From: Acidovorax sp. 1608163
GTDB taxonomy: Bacteria; Pseudomonadota; Gammaproteobacteria; Burkholderiales; Burkholderiaceae_C
Reading direction: 5' to 3'
Length of the DNA: 64,000 nucleotides
Assembly (NCBI RefSeq): GCF_003669015.1
Contig: NZ_CP033069.1
Coordinates: forward strand, 1-64,000
The notes under the pieces were generated by a model. The model ran no database searches. It had not been told where the DNA came from and worked only from the letters and a program-made list of their open reading frames with translations. Positions 57,507 to 64,000 of this stretch are shown here, piece after piece; position 1 is the stretch's first letter; each line of letters begins with the position of its first letter. The position numbers were made by a program, and so were the translations under genes.

Positions 57507-58324
57507 TGAAAGTCGCAGCCATCCAGATGGTGTCTTGCCCCCGCCCGCAGGACAACCTGGCCACCGCCCGCAGCTTGCTGGAGCAGGCCGCGCAGGCGGG
57601 TGCCGAATTGGCGGTGCTGCCCGAGTACTTTTGCATCATGGGCCTGCGCGACACCGACAAGCTGGCCCACCAGGAGGTGCCGGGCCAGGGCCCGATCCAG
57701 GATTTTTTGGCGCGCACCGCGCGCGAGCTGGGGCTGTGGATTGTGGGTGGCACCCTGCCCCTGCGCACCACCGACCCCGAGCGCGTGCGCAACACCACGC
57801 TGGTGTTTGCTCCCGACGGTGCGTGCGTGGCGCGCTACGACAAGATCCACCTCTTCTGGTTTGACAACGGGCGTGAGCAGTTCCATGAGGGCCGGGTGAT
57901 CGAGCCCGGAGACAACGCCCCGGTGCAGTTTGACTTGCCCGCCCGCGACGGCCACCGCTGGCGCGTGGGCCTGTCGGTGTGCTACGACCTGCGCTTTCCG
58001 GAGCTGTTCCGCGCCCATGCCAGCGCCGGGGCCGATTTGCTGCTGGTGCCCAGCGCCTTCACCCACGTCACGGGCCAGGCCCACTGGGAGGTGCTGCTGC
58101 GTGCCCGCGCCATCGAAAACCTGGCCTATGTGGTGGCGCCCGCCCAGGGCGGCGTGCACGAGAACGGCCGCCACACCTGGGGCCAAAGCCTGGTGGCAGA
58201 CCCCTGGGGCCAGGTGCTGGCGCAGCAAGCCCAGGGCCCCGGCGTGGTGCTGGCCGAGCTGGACCCCGCCCGGCTGCGCAGCGTGCGCCAGCAGTTGCCC
58301 GCCCTTGCGCACCGCATCCTGTGA
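57503..58324 (+). CDS. Carbon-nitrogen hydrolase (Nit1-like, deaminated-glutathione amidase type)
   Basis: A 273-residue nitrilase-superfamily amidase. The catalytic triad is Glu41 (AVLPEYFCIMG), Lys114 (RYDKIHLF) and Cys160 (LSVCYDLRFPELFR). The IHLFWFDNG and FTHVTGQAHWEVLLRARAIE segments place it in the Nit1/NitA branch that hydrolyses deaminated glutathione. Start ATG 57503 overlaps the yhdP stop and its own stop overlaps the kinase gene start, so the three genes are translationally linked. Confidence 0.93.
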   Translation: MMKVAAIQMVSCPRPQDNLATARSLLEQAAQAGAELAVLPEYFCIMGLRDTDKLAHQEVPGQGPIQDFLARTARELGLWIVGGTLPLRTTDPERVRNTTLVFAPDGACVARYDKIHLFWFDNGREQFHEGRVIEPGDNAPVQFDLPARDGHRWRVGLSVCYDLRFPELFRAHASAGADLLLVPSAFTHVTGQAHWEVLLRARAIENLAYVVAPAQGGVHENGRHTWGQSLVADPWGQVLAQQAQGPGVVLAELDPARLRSVRQQLPALAHRIL

Positions 58325-60372
58325 GCACCATCCCCCGCGCCATTTGGCGGCGCTGGCGCAGCGCCTGGCGCCGCTGGTCGCTGTGGACAGCACTCATCGC
58401 CCTGGTGGTGTCGATGCTGGTCACCATGGTGTGGTTGGCGGGGCGCTACGAGGCCAGCCAGGTGCAGTCGCACCTGGAGCGCGATGCCGCCGACGCGGTG
58501 TCGGACATCCGCGCCGCGCTCACCCGCAACCTGCAAAGCCTGCAAGCCCTGAACTCTGGCGACCCGGGCCTGCTGGCCTGGGAGGTGGAGGCCTCTGACC
58601 TGCTGCGCAACCAGCGCGAACTGGTGCGCCTGGAGTGGCGCGACAGTGCCATGCGCCTGCGCACCCATGTGCAAAGCCCTTACCGTGCCGTGCTGTGGGA
58701 CCGGGGGCTGCGCGACCACAACAACTCCGAAGCCAACCAGGCCTGCAGCACGGCGCGCCGCCTGAGCAGCCCCGCCTACTCGGGCAGTTACTACCAGCCC
58801 CATGTCGATGGGCTGGGCTCAGAGCTGATGGAGCTGTGCCTGCCGCTGAGCACGGGTGGGCGTGCCTCGGGCTACTTGATCGCCACCTATGCGCTGCAGT
58901 CGGTGCTGGCCGACATGGTGGGCGCCAGCCTCACGCGCAGCCAGGAGGCCTCGTTCACCGAGCCCGACGGCACCCGTCTGGCCGTGCTGGGCGCCTCGCG
59001 CCGGGGCTCGCGCATGTTCACCGCGCAGCAGCTGCTGGACTTGCCCGGCACCACGCTGGTGTTGCGCATGGACACCTGGCACACCGCGCCCAGCGTGTTC
59101 CCCAACGTGCTCACGGCGCTGGTCACGGCCATGTCGATTGCGCTGGTCACGGTGATGTGGGTGCTGGTGCGCGACAACCGCCGCCGCCTGCGCGCCGAGC
59201 GCGACCTGGGCGACGCACTGGCGTTTCGCAAGGCCATGGAAGACTCGCTGGTGACTGGGCTGCGCGCGCGCGACCTGCAGGGGCGCATCACCTATGTGAA
59301 CCCCGCGTTTTGCGAGATGGTGGGCTTCACGGCGCAAGAGTTGATGGGCCACAGCACCTCGGCCCCCGCCTCCGCCTTGTATTGGCCGCCCGAGCGGGTG
59401 GAGGAGTACCGCCAACGCCAGGCCATCCGCTTTGCGGGCAACACGCCCCCGCGCGAAGGGTTTGAGTCCGAGTTCATGCGCAAGGACGGCACCCGTTTTC
59501 CGGTGCTCATCATCGAGGCTCCGCTCATCAACGCGCAGGGCCTGCACACCGGCTGGATGAGCGCGTTTTTGGACATCAGTGAGCAGCGGCGCGTGGAAGA
59601 GCTCTCGCGCGCCTCGCAAGAGCGCCTGCAGGCCACCGCCCGCCTGGCCACGGTGGGCGAGATGGCATCGCTGCTCAGCCACGAACTGAACCAGCCCCTG
59701 GCCGCCATCTCCAGCTATGCCACGGGCTCGCTGAACCTGCTGGAGCCACCGTCTGCCACCGACCCCCAGCCCAGCGCTGAAAGCCTGCAGGACGTGCGCA
59801 TGGCCATGCGCCAGATCGCCCGCCAAGCCGAGCGCGCGGGCCGCGTCATCAAAAGCGTGCATGACTTTGTGCGCCGCCGCGACCAGGCCCGCGAGGCCGT
59901 GCCTGCGCAGCAGTTGGTGGACGCCATCTTGCCGCTGGCCATCTTGCAGGCACGCAAGCTGGGCGTGCGCGTGCACACCATGGTCGAGCCCGGCCTGCCC
60001 CCCGCGCTGTGTGACCGCACCATGGTCGAACAGGTGCTGCTCAACCTGGCCCGCAACGCCATGCAGGCCATGGACGACCCGACCATCCACACGCGTGTGC
60101 TGGACATCCGCGTCAAGAGGGCGGCGTCGAACAGGCACAACGTCTGGCTGGAGTTTTCGGTCACCGACTGCGGCAGCGGCATCCCAGATGAGGTGGCGCA
60201 AAAGCTGTTCACCCCCTTCTTCACCACCCGCACCGAAGGCATGGGCCTGGGCCTGAGCCTGTGCCGCACGGTGGTGGAGCAGCATGGCGGCTATCTGGGG
60301 TTTGCGCCCCACGAGCCCCGTGGTACGGTATTCACCTTCACCTTGCCCGCCCACCAACCTTCCAAGAGCTGA
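58321..60372 (+). CDS. PAS-domain sensor histidine kinase
   Basis: A 683-residue kinase starting at GTG 58321, whose GTGA overlaps the nitrilase stop. Two membrane helices (LWTALIALVVSMLVTMVWLA; VLTALVTAMSIALVTVMWVL) bound a periplasmic sensor of about 210 residues. A PAS domain follows (LQGRITYVNPAFCEMVGFTA), then the dimerisation helix with phosphoacceptor His454 in LLSHELNQPLAAISSYA, and an ATPase with N box NLARNAMQAMDD, G1 DCGSGIPDEV and G2 GMGLGLSLCRTVVEQHGG. It resembles the DctB/FixL-like kinases that pair with FixJ-type regulators. The ligand is unknown. Confidence 0.92.
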   Translation: MSTIPRAIWRRWRSAWRRWSLWTALIALVVSMLVTMVWLAGRYEASQVQSHLERDAADAVSDIRAALTRNLQSLQALNSGDPGLLAWEVEASDLLRNQRELVRLEWRDSAMRLRTHVQSPYRAVLWDRGLRDHNNSEANQACSTARRLSSPAYSGSYYQPHVDGLGSELMELCLPLSTGGRASGYLIATYALQSVLADMVGASLTRSQEASFTEPDGTRLAVLGASRRGSRMFTAQQLLDLPGTTLVLRMDTWHTAPSVFPNVLTALVTAMSIALVTVMWVLVRDNRRRLRAERDLGDALAFRKAMEDSLVTGLRARDLQGRITYVNPAFCEMVGFTAQELMGHSTSAPASALYWPPERVEEYRQRQAIRFAGNTPPREGFESEFMRKDGTRFPVLIIEAPLINAQGLHTGWMSAFLDISEQRRVEELSRASQERLQATARLATVGEMASLLSHELNQPLAAISSYATGSLNLLEPPSATDPQPSAESLQDVRMAMRQIARQAERAGRVIKSVHDFVRRRDQAREAVPAQQLVDAILPLAILQARKLGVRVHTMVEPGLPPALCDRTMVEQVLLNLARNAMQAMDDPTIHTRVLDIRVKRAASNRHNVWLEFSVTDCGSGIPDEVAQKLFTPFFTTRTEGMGLGLSLCRTVVEQHGGYLGFAPHEPRGTVFTFTLPAHQPSKS

Positions 60373-60377
60373 TCCTG

Positions 60378-61007
60378 ATGGAACCCGTATCCAACGCGAC
60401 TGTGTACATCGTGGACGACGACGCTGGCGTGCGCGAAGCGCTGGCCTGGCTGCTGCGCTCGCGCCGCCTGCCCAGTGAATCGTTTGAAAGCGCCGAAGCG
60501 TTCGACGCCATGCTGCAGACCCGCTCGCCCCAGCGCCAGCCCTGCTGCCTGCTGCTGGATGTGCGCATGCCTGGCCTGAGTGGCCTGGCGCTGTTTGACC
60601 TGCTGGCAGCGCGGGGCGACCTGCAGACCATGCCCGTCATCTTCCTGACCGGCCATGCCGATGTGCCCACGGCGGTGGACGCCGTCAAGCGCGGCGCCTT
60701 TGACTTTTGCGAAAAGCCGTTTTCTGACAACGCGCTGGTGGACCGCATCGAACAGGCCCTGGCCCAGTCGGGTGAGCAGCTGGCCCAGCTGCGCGAGCGC
60801 AGCGACCTGCAGGTGCGCCTGAAGGACCTGACCGAGCGCGAGCGCGACGTGATGGACCTGGTGGTGGCAGGGCTGCCCAACAAGCTGATCGCCGACCAGC
60901 TCGACATCAGCGTGCGCACGGTGGAAGTGCACCGCTCACGCGTGTTCGACAAGATGCAGGTCAAGTCGGCCGTGGAGCTGGCCAACCTGCTGCGCTCCGG
61001 CCACTGA
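60378..61007 (+). CDS. FixJ/NarL-family response regulator
   Basis: A 209-residue response regulator. Receiver domain: VYIVDDDAGVREALAWLL, phospho-acceptor Asp61 in LLLDVRMPGLSG, threonine in VIFLTGHADVPTAV and lysine in DFCEKPFSDN. A short coiled linker leads to a LuxR helix-turn-helix (LTERERDVMDLVVAGLPNK and ISVRTVEVHRSRVFDKM). The start is 5 bases after the kinase stop, making it the cognate partner. Target genes are not evident. Confidence 0.94.
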   Translation: MEPVSNATVYIVDDDAGVREALAWLLRSRRLPSESFESAEAFDAMLQTRSPQRQPCCLLLDVRMPGLSGLALFDLLAARGDLQTMPVIFLTGHADVPTAVDAVKRGAFDFCEKPFSDNALVDRIEQALAQSGEQLAQLRERSDLQVRLKDLTERERDVMDLVVAGLPNKLIADQLDISVRTVEVHRSRVFDKMQVKSAVELANLLRSGH

Positions 61008-61020
61008 GCGCCGCGCCGCT

Positions 61021-61665
61021 TCAGCGGGGGCGCTCACCCACAAAGATTTCCACCCGCCGGTTGCGGGCGCGCCCGTCGGCCGTGTCGTTGCTGGCAATGG
61101 GGTGGCGCTCCCCCACGCCATCGATGGCAATGCGGCGCCCGTCCACGCCGCGCGCCACCAGGTAGCTGCGGGTGCTGGCCGCGCGGTCCACCGACAAGGG
61201 GTTGTTCACCGCATCGCTGCCCGTGCTGTCGGTGTGGCCCACGATGCGCACGTCCGAGTAGGGGTTGTTGCGCAGCCCGGCGGCAAACTGGTCCAGCACC
61301 GGCGCAAAGTTGGGCTGGATGTCAGAGCGGCCCACCGCAAACGAAATATCGCTCGGAATGTTCAGCATCAGCTGGTTGTCGGCCGTCTGCGTCACGGCAA
61401 TGCCCGTGCCTTGGGTGGCCTGCTCCATCTCGCGCTTTTGGCGCTCCATGTTCTGCGACCAGATGTAGGTGCCCAGGGCCCCGACCCCCGCACCCACCAC
61501 GGCGCCCGTGCCTGCGTTGCCGCCGGTGGCCGATCCAATCACCGCCCCGGCCAGTGCACCAATGCCCGCGCCCGTGGCGGTGCGGCGCTGGGTGTCGTCC
61601 ATGCTGGCGCAACCTGTGGCCAAGATGACGGCGGCACTGACGCCCAGAAGAATGTGTTTGCGCAT
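61021..61665 (-). CDS. OmpA-family lipoprotein with glycine zipper
   Basis: A 214-residue lipoprotein. The signal peptide ends in lipobox ATGC, followed by ASMDD. Residues 30-65 form a glycine-zipper segment (GAGIGALAGAVIGSATGG, GAGVGALGTYIW). The C-terminal OmpA domain shows ISFAVGRSDIQPNFAPVLD and the peptidoglycan-binding GHTDSTGSDAVNNPLSVDRA with Asp and Arg. It anchors the envelope to the cell wall. AAGGAG precedes the ATG. It converges with the response regulator, with 13 bases between the stops. Confidence 0.93.
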   Translation of the reverse strand: MRKHILLGVSAAVILATGCASMDDTQRRTATGAGIGALAGAVIGSATGGNAGTGAVVGAGVGALGTYIWSQNMERQKREMEQATQGTGIAVTQTADNQLMLNIPSDISFAVGRSDIQPNFAPVLDQFAAGLRNNPYSDVRIVGHTDSTGSDAVNNPLSVDRAASTRSYLVARGVDGRRIAIDGVGERHPIASNDTADGRARNRRVEIFVGERPR

Positions 61666-61819
61666 GTGTGTACTCCTTGAACACCGAGGCAGCGCCCTGC
61701 CAGCGCTGCGCGCGGGCCGGGGCCGTCGGCTGCTGCGATGGTCAGGCCACAGCCGGGCTTGCGCCATCGGACTGCGAGCCAAGGGGGTGTAGGACAGCGC
61801 CTTGCCCCTGTACAGCCCA

Positions 61820-61971
61820 TCACGGGGGCGAGGAAGGTGGCGGTGGCCCGCCCTGGTCGTCTGGGGGGGCGGCTTGAGCTCGCCGCCCTTGCGGCCGGAA
61901 AACATCGTCCACCACACAATCGCAACCAACACCACCAGCGCCAGCAGCGCTTCAAGCAAAATCAGCCCCAT
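61820..61971 (-). CDS. Small single-span membrane protein overlapping mltA start (frameshifted)
   Basis: The minus strand from ATG 61971 reads MGLILLEALLALVVLVAIVW and WTMFSGRKGGELKPPP, one membrane helix followed by a polar tail. In the uninterrupted frame it would run into the OmpA gene. One base fewer or more in the C run near 61867 gives a proline-rich tail ending at a TGA (61820-61822), about 50 residues in all. AGGAG lies ten bases before the ATG, a good ribosome site. Its start codon overlaps the mltA start codon on the other strand. The function is unknown. Confidence 0.5.
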
Positions 61972-63127
61972 GAAATTGACACTCCTGCGCCTGGTTGCAA
62001 CGGCGCTGATTGTAGGAACGCTCGTCGCCTGCTCCACCCCGCCCGCCCCATCCCCTTCGTACCCTGGGGGCATGCCTGCGCCCCGGCCGACCGGGCCTTA
62101 TGCCGTGCCCGGCGACACCGGCCCGCTGCCCCCGCCCCTGGCCCAGCCCAAAAGCCGCTGGACACCCGTGCGCTGGGGCGAATTGCCTGGCTTTGCCGAC
62201 GACGCCCTGCACGAGGCCTGGAACGCCTGGATCAAGAGTTGTGAGCGCCCCGTGGCCCCCTTCACCGCCCTGTGCAGCGAGGTGCGCCAACTCAGCATTG
62301 CCACCGGCGAAGAGCAGCGCGCCTGGATGGTGGCCCGCCTGCAGCCCTACCGCGTGGAAGCCACCGACGGCAACCCCGACGGCCTGCTCACCGCGTACTA
62401 CGAACCCCTGATGGATGCCGCCCGCCAAAGCGGCAACGGCTTCAACGTGCCCATCTACCGCACGCCCGCAGGCTTTGGCGCTCGCAAGCCCTGGTACACC
62501 CGCCAGCAGATCGAAACCCTGCCCGAAGCCCAGGCCGCCCTGCAAGGCCGCGCCATCGCCTGGCTGCGCGACCCGGTCGAATCGATGGTGCTGCACATCC
62601 AGGGCTCGGGCCGCCTGCGTATCACCGAGGCCGATGGCTCGACCACGATGCTGCGGGTGGCCTATGCGGGCACCAACGACCAGCCCTACGGCAGCATTGG
62701 CCGCTGGCTGCTGGACCAGGGCTACACCCGCGATGCCACTTGGCCCGGCATCCGCGCCTGGCTGGCCGCCAACCCGCAGCGCACCAACGAGCTGATGTGG
62801 ACCAACCCGCGCTACGTCTTCTTCAAGGAAGAACCCCTGGTGGGCATGGACGCAGGCTTTGGCCCCAAGGGCGCGCAGGGTGTGCCCCTCACGCCCGGCC
62901 GCTCCATCGCGGTGGACCGCCAAAGCATCCCCTACGGCACGCCCGTGTGGCTGGCCTCCAGCGGCCCGCAGGTGCAATTGAGCCGCCTAGTGCTGGCGCA
63001 AGACACCGGCAGCGCCATCCTGGGCGCGGTGCGGGCGGATTACTTCACGGGCTGGGGCCCGGAGGCGGGCGACATCGCCGGGCGGCTCAAGCAGAACCTG
63101 CGGCTGTGGGTGCTTTGGCCTAAGTAA
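61970..63127 (+). CDS. mltA: Membrane-bound lytic murein transglycosylase A
   Basis: A 385-residue lipoprotein that cleaves peptidoglycan to anhydro products. The signal peptide MKLTLLRLVATALIVGTL ends in lipobox VAC, followed by a Pro-rich linker. The MltA/3D core shows WGELPGFADDALHEAWNAW, LTAYYEPLMDAARQSG, SMVLHIQGSGRLRI, YAGTNDQPYGSIGRWL and the catalytic aspartate in LVLAQDTGSAILGAVRADYF. The motif FFKEEPLVGMDAGFGPKGAQ is typical. The ribosome site is weak, and the start is inside the opposite-strand small gene. Confidence 0.93.
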   Translation: MKLTLLRLVATALIVGTLVACSTPPAPSPSYPGGMPAPRPTGPYAVPGDTGPLPPPLAQPKSRWTPVRWGELPGFADDALHEAWNAWIKSCERPVAPFTALCSEVRQLSIATGEEQRAWMVARLQPYRVEATDGNPDGLLTAYYEPLMDAARQSGNGFNVPIYRTPAGFGARKPWYTRQQIETLPEAQAALQGRAIAWLRDPVESMVLHIQGSGRLRITEADGSTTMLRVAYAGTNDQPYGSIGRWLLDQGYTRDATWPGIRAWLAANPQRTNELMWTNPRYVFFKEEPLVGMDAGFGPKGAQGVPLTPGRSIAVDRQSIPYGTPVWLASSGPQVQLSRLVLAQDTGSAILGAVRADYFTGWGPEAGDIAGRLKQNLRLWVLWPK

Positions 63128-63143
63128 AAATTGAATCTTTTGG

Positions 63144-63180
63144 GCTGCTAGCGCCCGTCAATTAAGCGCTAGCAGCTATT
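63144..63180. repeat. Dispersed palindromic repeat, copy 9
   Basis: GCTGCTAGCGC (63144-63154) and GCGCTAGCAGC (63166-63176) with an 11-base loop and TATTAAA tail form a near-perfect copy. It lies 16 bases after mltA. Confidence 0.85.
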
Positions 63181-63302
63181 AAATGCATAGTGCATTGGCG
63201 GCCCACGCGCAGGAACATGTGCAGGGGCGGGCGCGGTGTCACGCAGCTTTCACAGGCCGTGCCTAGCATCCAGCGCTTTACGTTTTGCCGCTCGGATTGC
63301 CC

Positions 63303-64000
63303 ATGCCCTTCGCCCGTTTTCTCCCCGCACCCTCCCAGCCCGGTGCGCGCTTGCGCCTGACCTCCATCGCCGCGTTGCTGGCCTTGTCTGCCTGTGGGGG
63401 TGGCGGGGGCGATGAGTCTGTGGCCCCGGCCATGCCGCAGGCGTTGGGCGTGACCGACACGGCGCCCGTGCCCACCGTGACAGCTTTTGTGGACGCTGCC
63501 GCCACCAACCAGCGCGGCGATGCGCGCTATGCAACGCTGCAAACCAACGCGGGCGTGCGGTTGCTTTCCGGCTTTTTGGAGGTGTGGGAGCCCAGCACCC
63601 GCCTGGTCGATGCGGGGCAGACCGCACCGGCTGTGGAGGGGTTCCCGGCGGTCGTGGCCTCCACTTGGAGCGGTATCCCTGGCGACGCCACGGATGGCAA
63701 GGTCAAGAACGCAGCGGTGCACAAAGAGAACATCGACTTTGTGGTGCGCACAACCGTGACGCGCACGGCCGCCCAGTCATTGGCCGCCTACATGGACGAC
63801 CGCCGTGGCAAGAACTACAGCGTGACCGACGGCATGGGCCCGCTCACCGACGCGTGGCGCAAGGCCGCTCGCCAGACCACCACCATCACGGGCGTGCCTG
63901 CCGATGCGACCACCGTGAAGTACGAGGACGGCGGCAACAACACTGGCATCTCGGGCGACACCAATCCCGAATTTGGCCGCGTGATTGCCTTTGTGGAAAG
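63303..64000 (+). CDS. PAP2-family phosphatase lipoprotein, 5' part (runs off window)
   Basis: Frame open from ATG 63303 to the window edge, 232 residues visible. The signal peptide ends LALSAC, followed by GGGGGDE, a lipobox with a Gly linker. The visible part contains VPTVTAFVDAAATNQRGDAR, NAGVRLLSGFLEVWEPS, AAYMDDRRGKNYSVTDGMGP and TTTITGVPADATTVKYEDG. These blocks are found N-terminal to the catalytic region of PAP2-type acid phosphatases of Comamonadaceae. The phosphatase motifs themselves lie beyond 64000, so the call is provisional. Confidence 0.6.
   Translation, partial: MPFARFLPAPSQPGARLRLTSIAALLALSACGGGGGDESVAPAMPQALGVTDTAPVPTVTAFVDAAATNQRGDARYATLQTNAGVRLLSGFLEVWEPSTRLVDAGQTAPAVEGFPAVVASTWSGIPGDATDGKVKNAAVHKENIDFVVRTTVTRTAAQSLAAYMDDRRGKNYSVTDGMGPLTDAWRKAARQTTTITGVPADATTVKYEDGGNNTGISGDTNPEFGRVIAFVE

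Overview
The window is a GC-rich bacterial chromosome segment, most likely from a member of the Comamonadaceae (Betaproteobacteria, Acidovorax-like). The evidence is the gene content (DUF4148 protein, DUF3717/DUF1289 protein, PAP2-type lipoprotein, tandem TerC genes, recA-recX, sucC-sucD next to a pilin locus) and at least nine copies of a short palindromic repeat built on GCTGCTAGCGC / GCGCTAGCAGC. No rRNA, tRNA, CRISPR array, prophage or insertion sequence was recognised.

The first 8.4 kb is full of single-base indels, nearly all deletions. recA, recX, argC, sucC, sucD, a MarR regulator and a receptor kinase are each split over several frames although all their family motifs are present. 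Many of these genes are essential, so I read the breaks as sequence error and annotate whole genes across them. Sparser single-base breaks occur later (PP2C, FHA, cyclase, moaC, M48 peptidase, MCP tail, glnE, yhdP, a small membrane gene).

Layout: 0-1 kb, AT-rich stretch with a broken unknown gene. 1-7 kb, DUF4148 protein, MarR, recA (LexA box) and recX, argC, sucCD. 7.4-14.6 kb, a signalling cluster: CHASE2 Ser/Thr kinase, PP2C phosphatase, FHA protein, CHASE2 class III cyclase and an MBL-fold protein resembling class II cyclic-nucleotide phosphodiesterases. 14.8-17.8 kb, two tandem type IV pilins (the first with a sigma-54 promoter), a TfpX/TfpZ accessory protein and a remnant that looks like the end of a PglL O-oligosaccharyltransferase. 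17.9-27 kb, housekeeping genes: moaC, BepA-like protease, two TerC proteins (one behind a yybP-ykoY riboswitch), yaeQ, purB, GST. 27.2-31.7 kb, TetR regulator, TRAP transporter and type II dehydroquinase, probably a quinate/shikimate-type uptake locus. 32-39.2 kb, an eight-gene minus-strand operon of membrane-lipid enzymes like those under RpoE-ChrR control elsewhere, followed by a periplasmic glutathione peroxidase gene. 40.3-48.1 kb, a degenerate HD-GYP protein and a TetR-led RND efflux operon. 48.3-64 kb, chemoreceptor, glnE, yhdP, a nitrilase, a histidine kinase/response regulator pair, OmpA-like lipoprotein, mltA and the start of a PAP2 phosphatase gene.

Most notable are the kinase/phosphatase/FHA/cyclase/phosphodiesterase cluster next to the pilins, the palindromic repeat family with copies read through as signal-peptide or C-terminal coding sequence, and the TetR-TRAP-dehydroquinase locus with a shared 12-bp motif at the regulator start and before the transporter.
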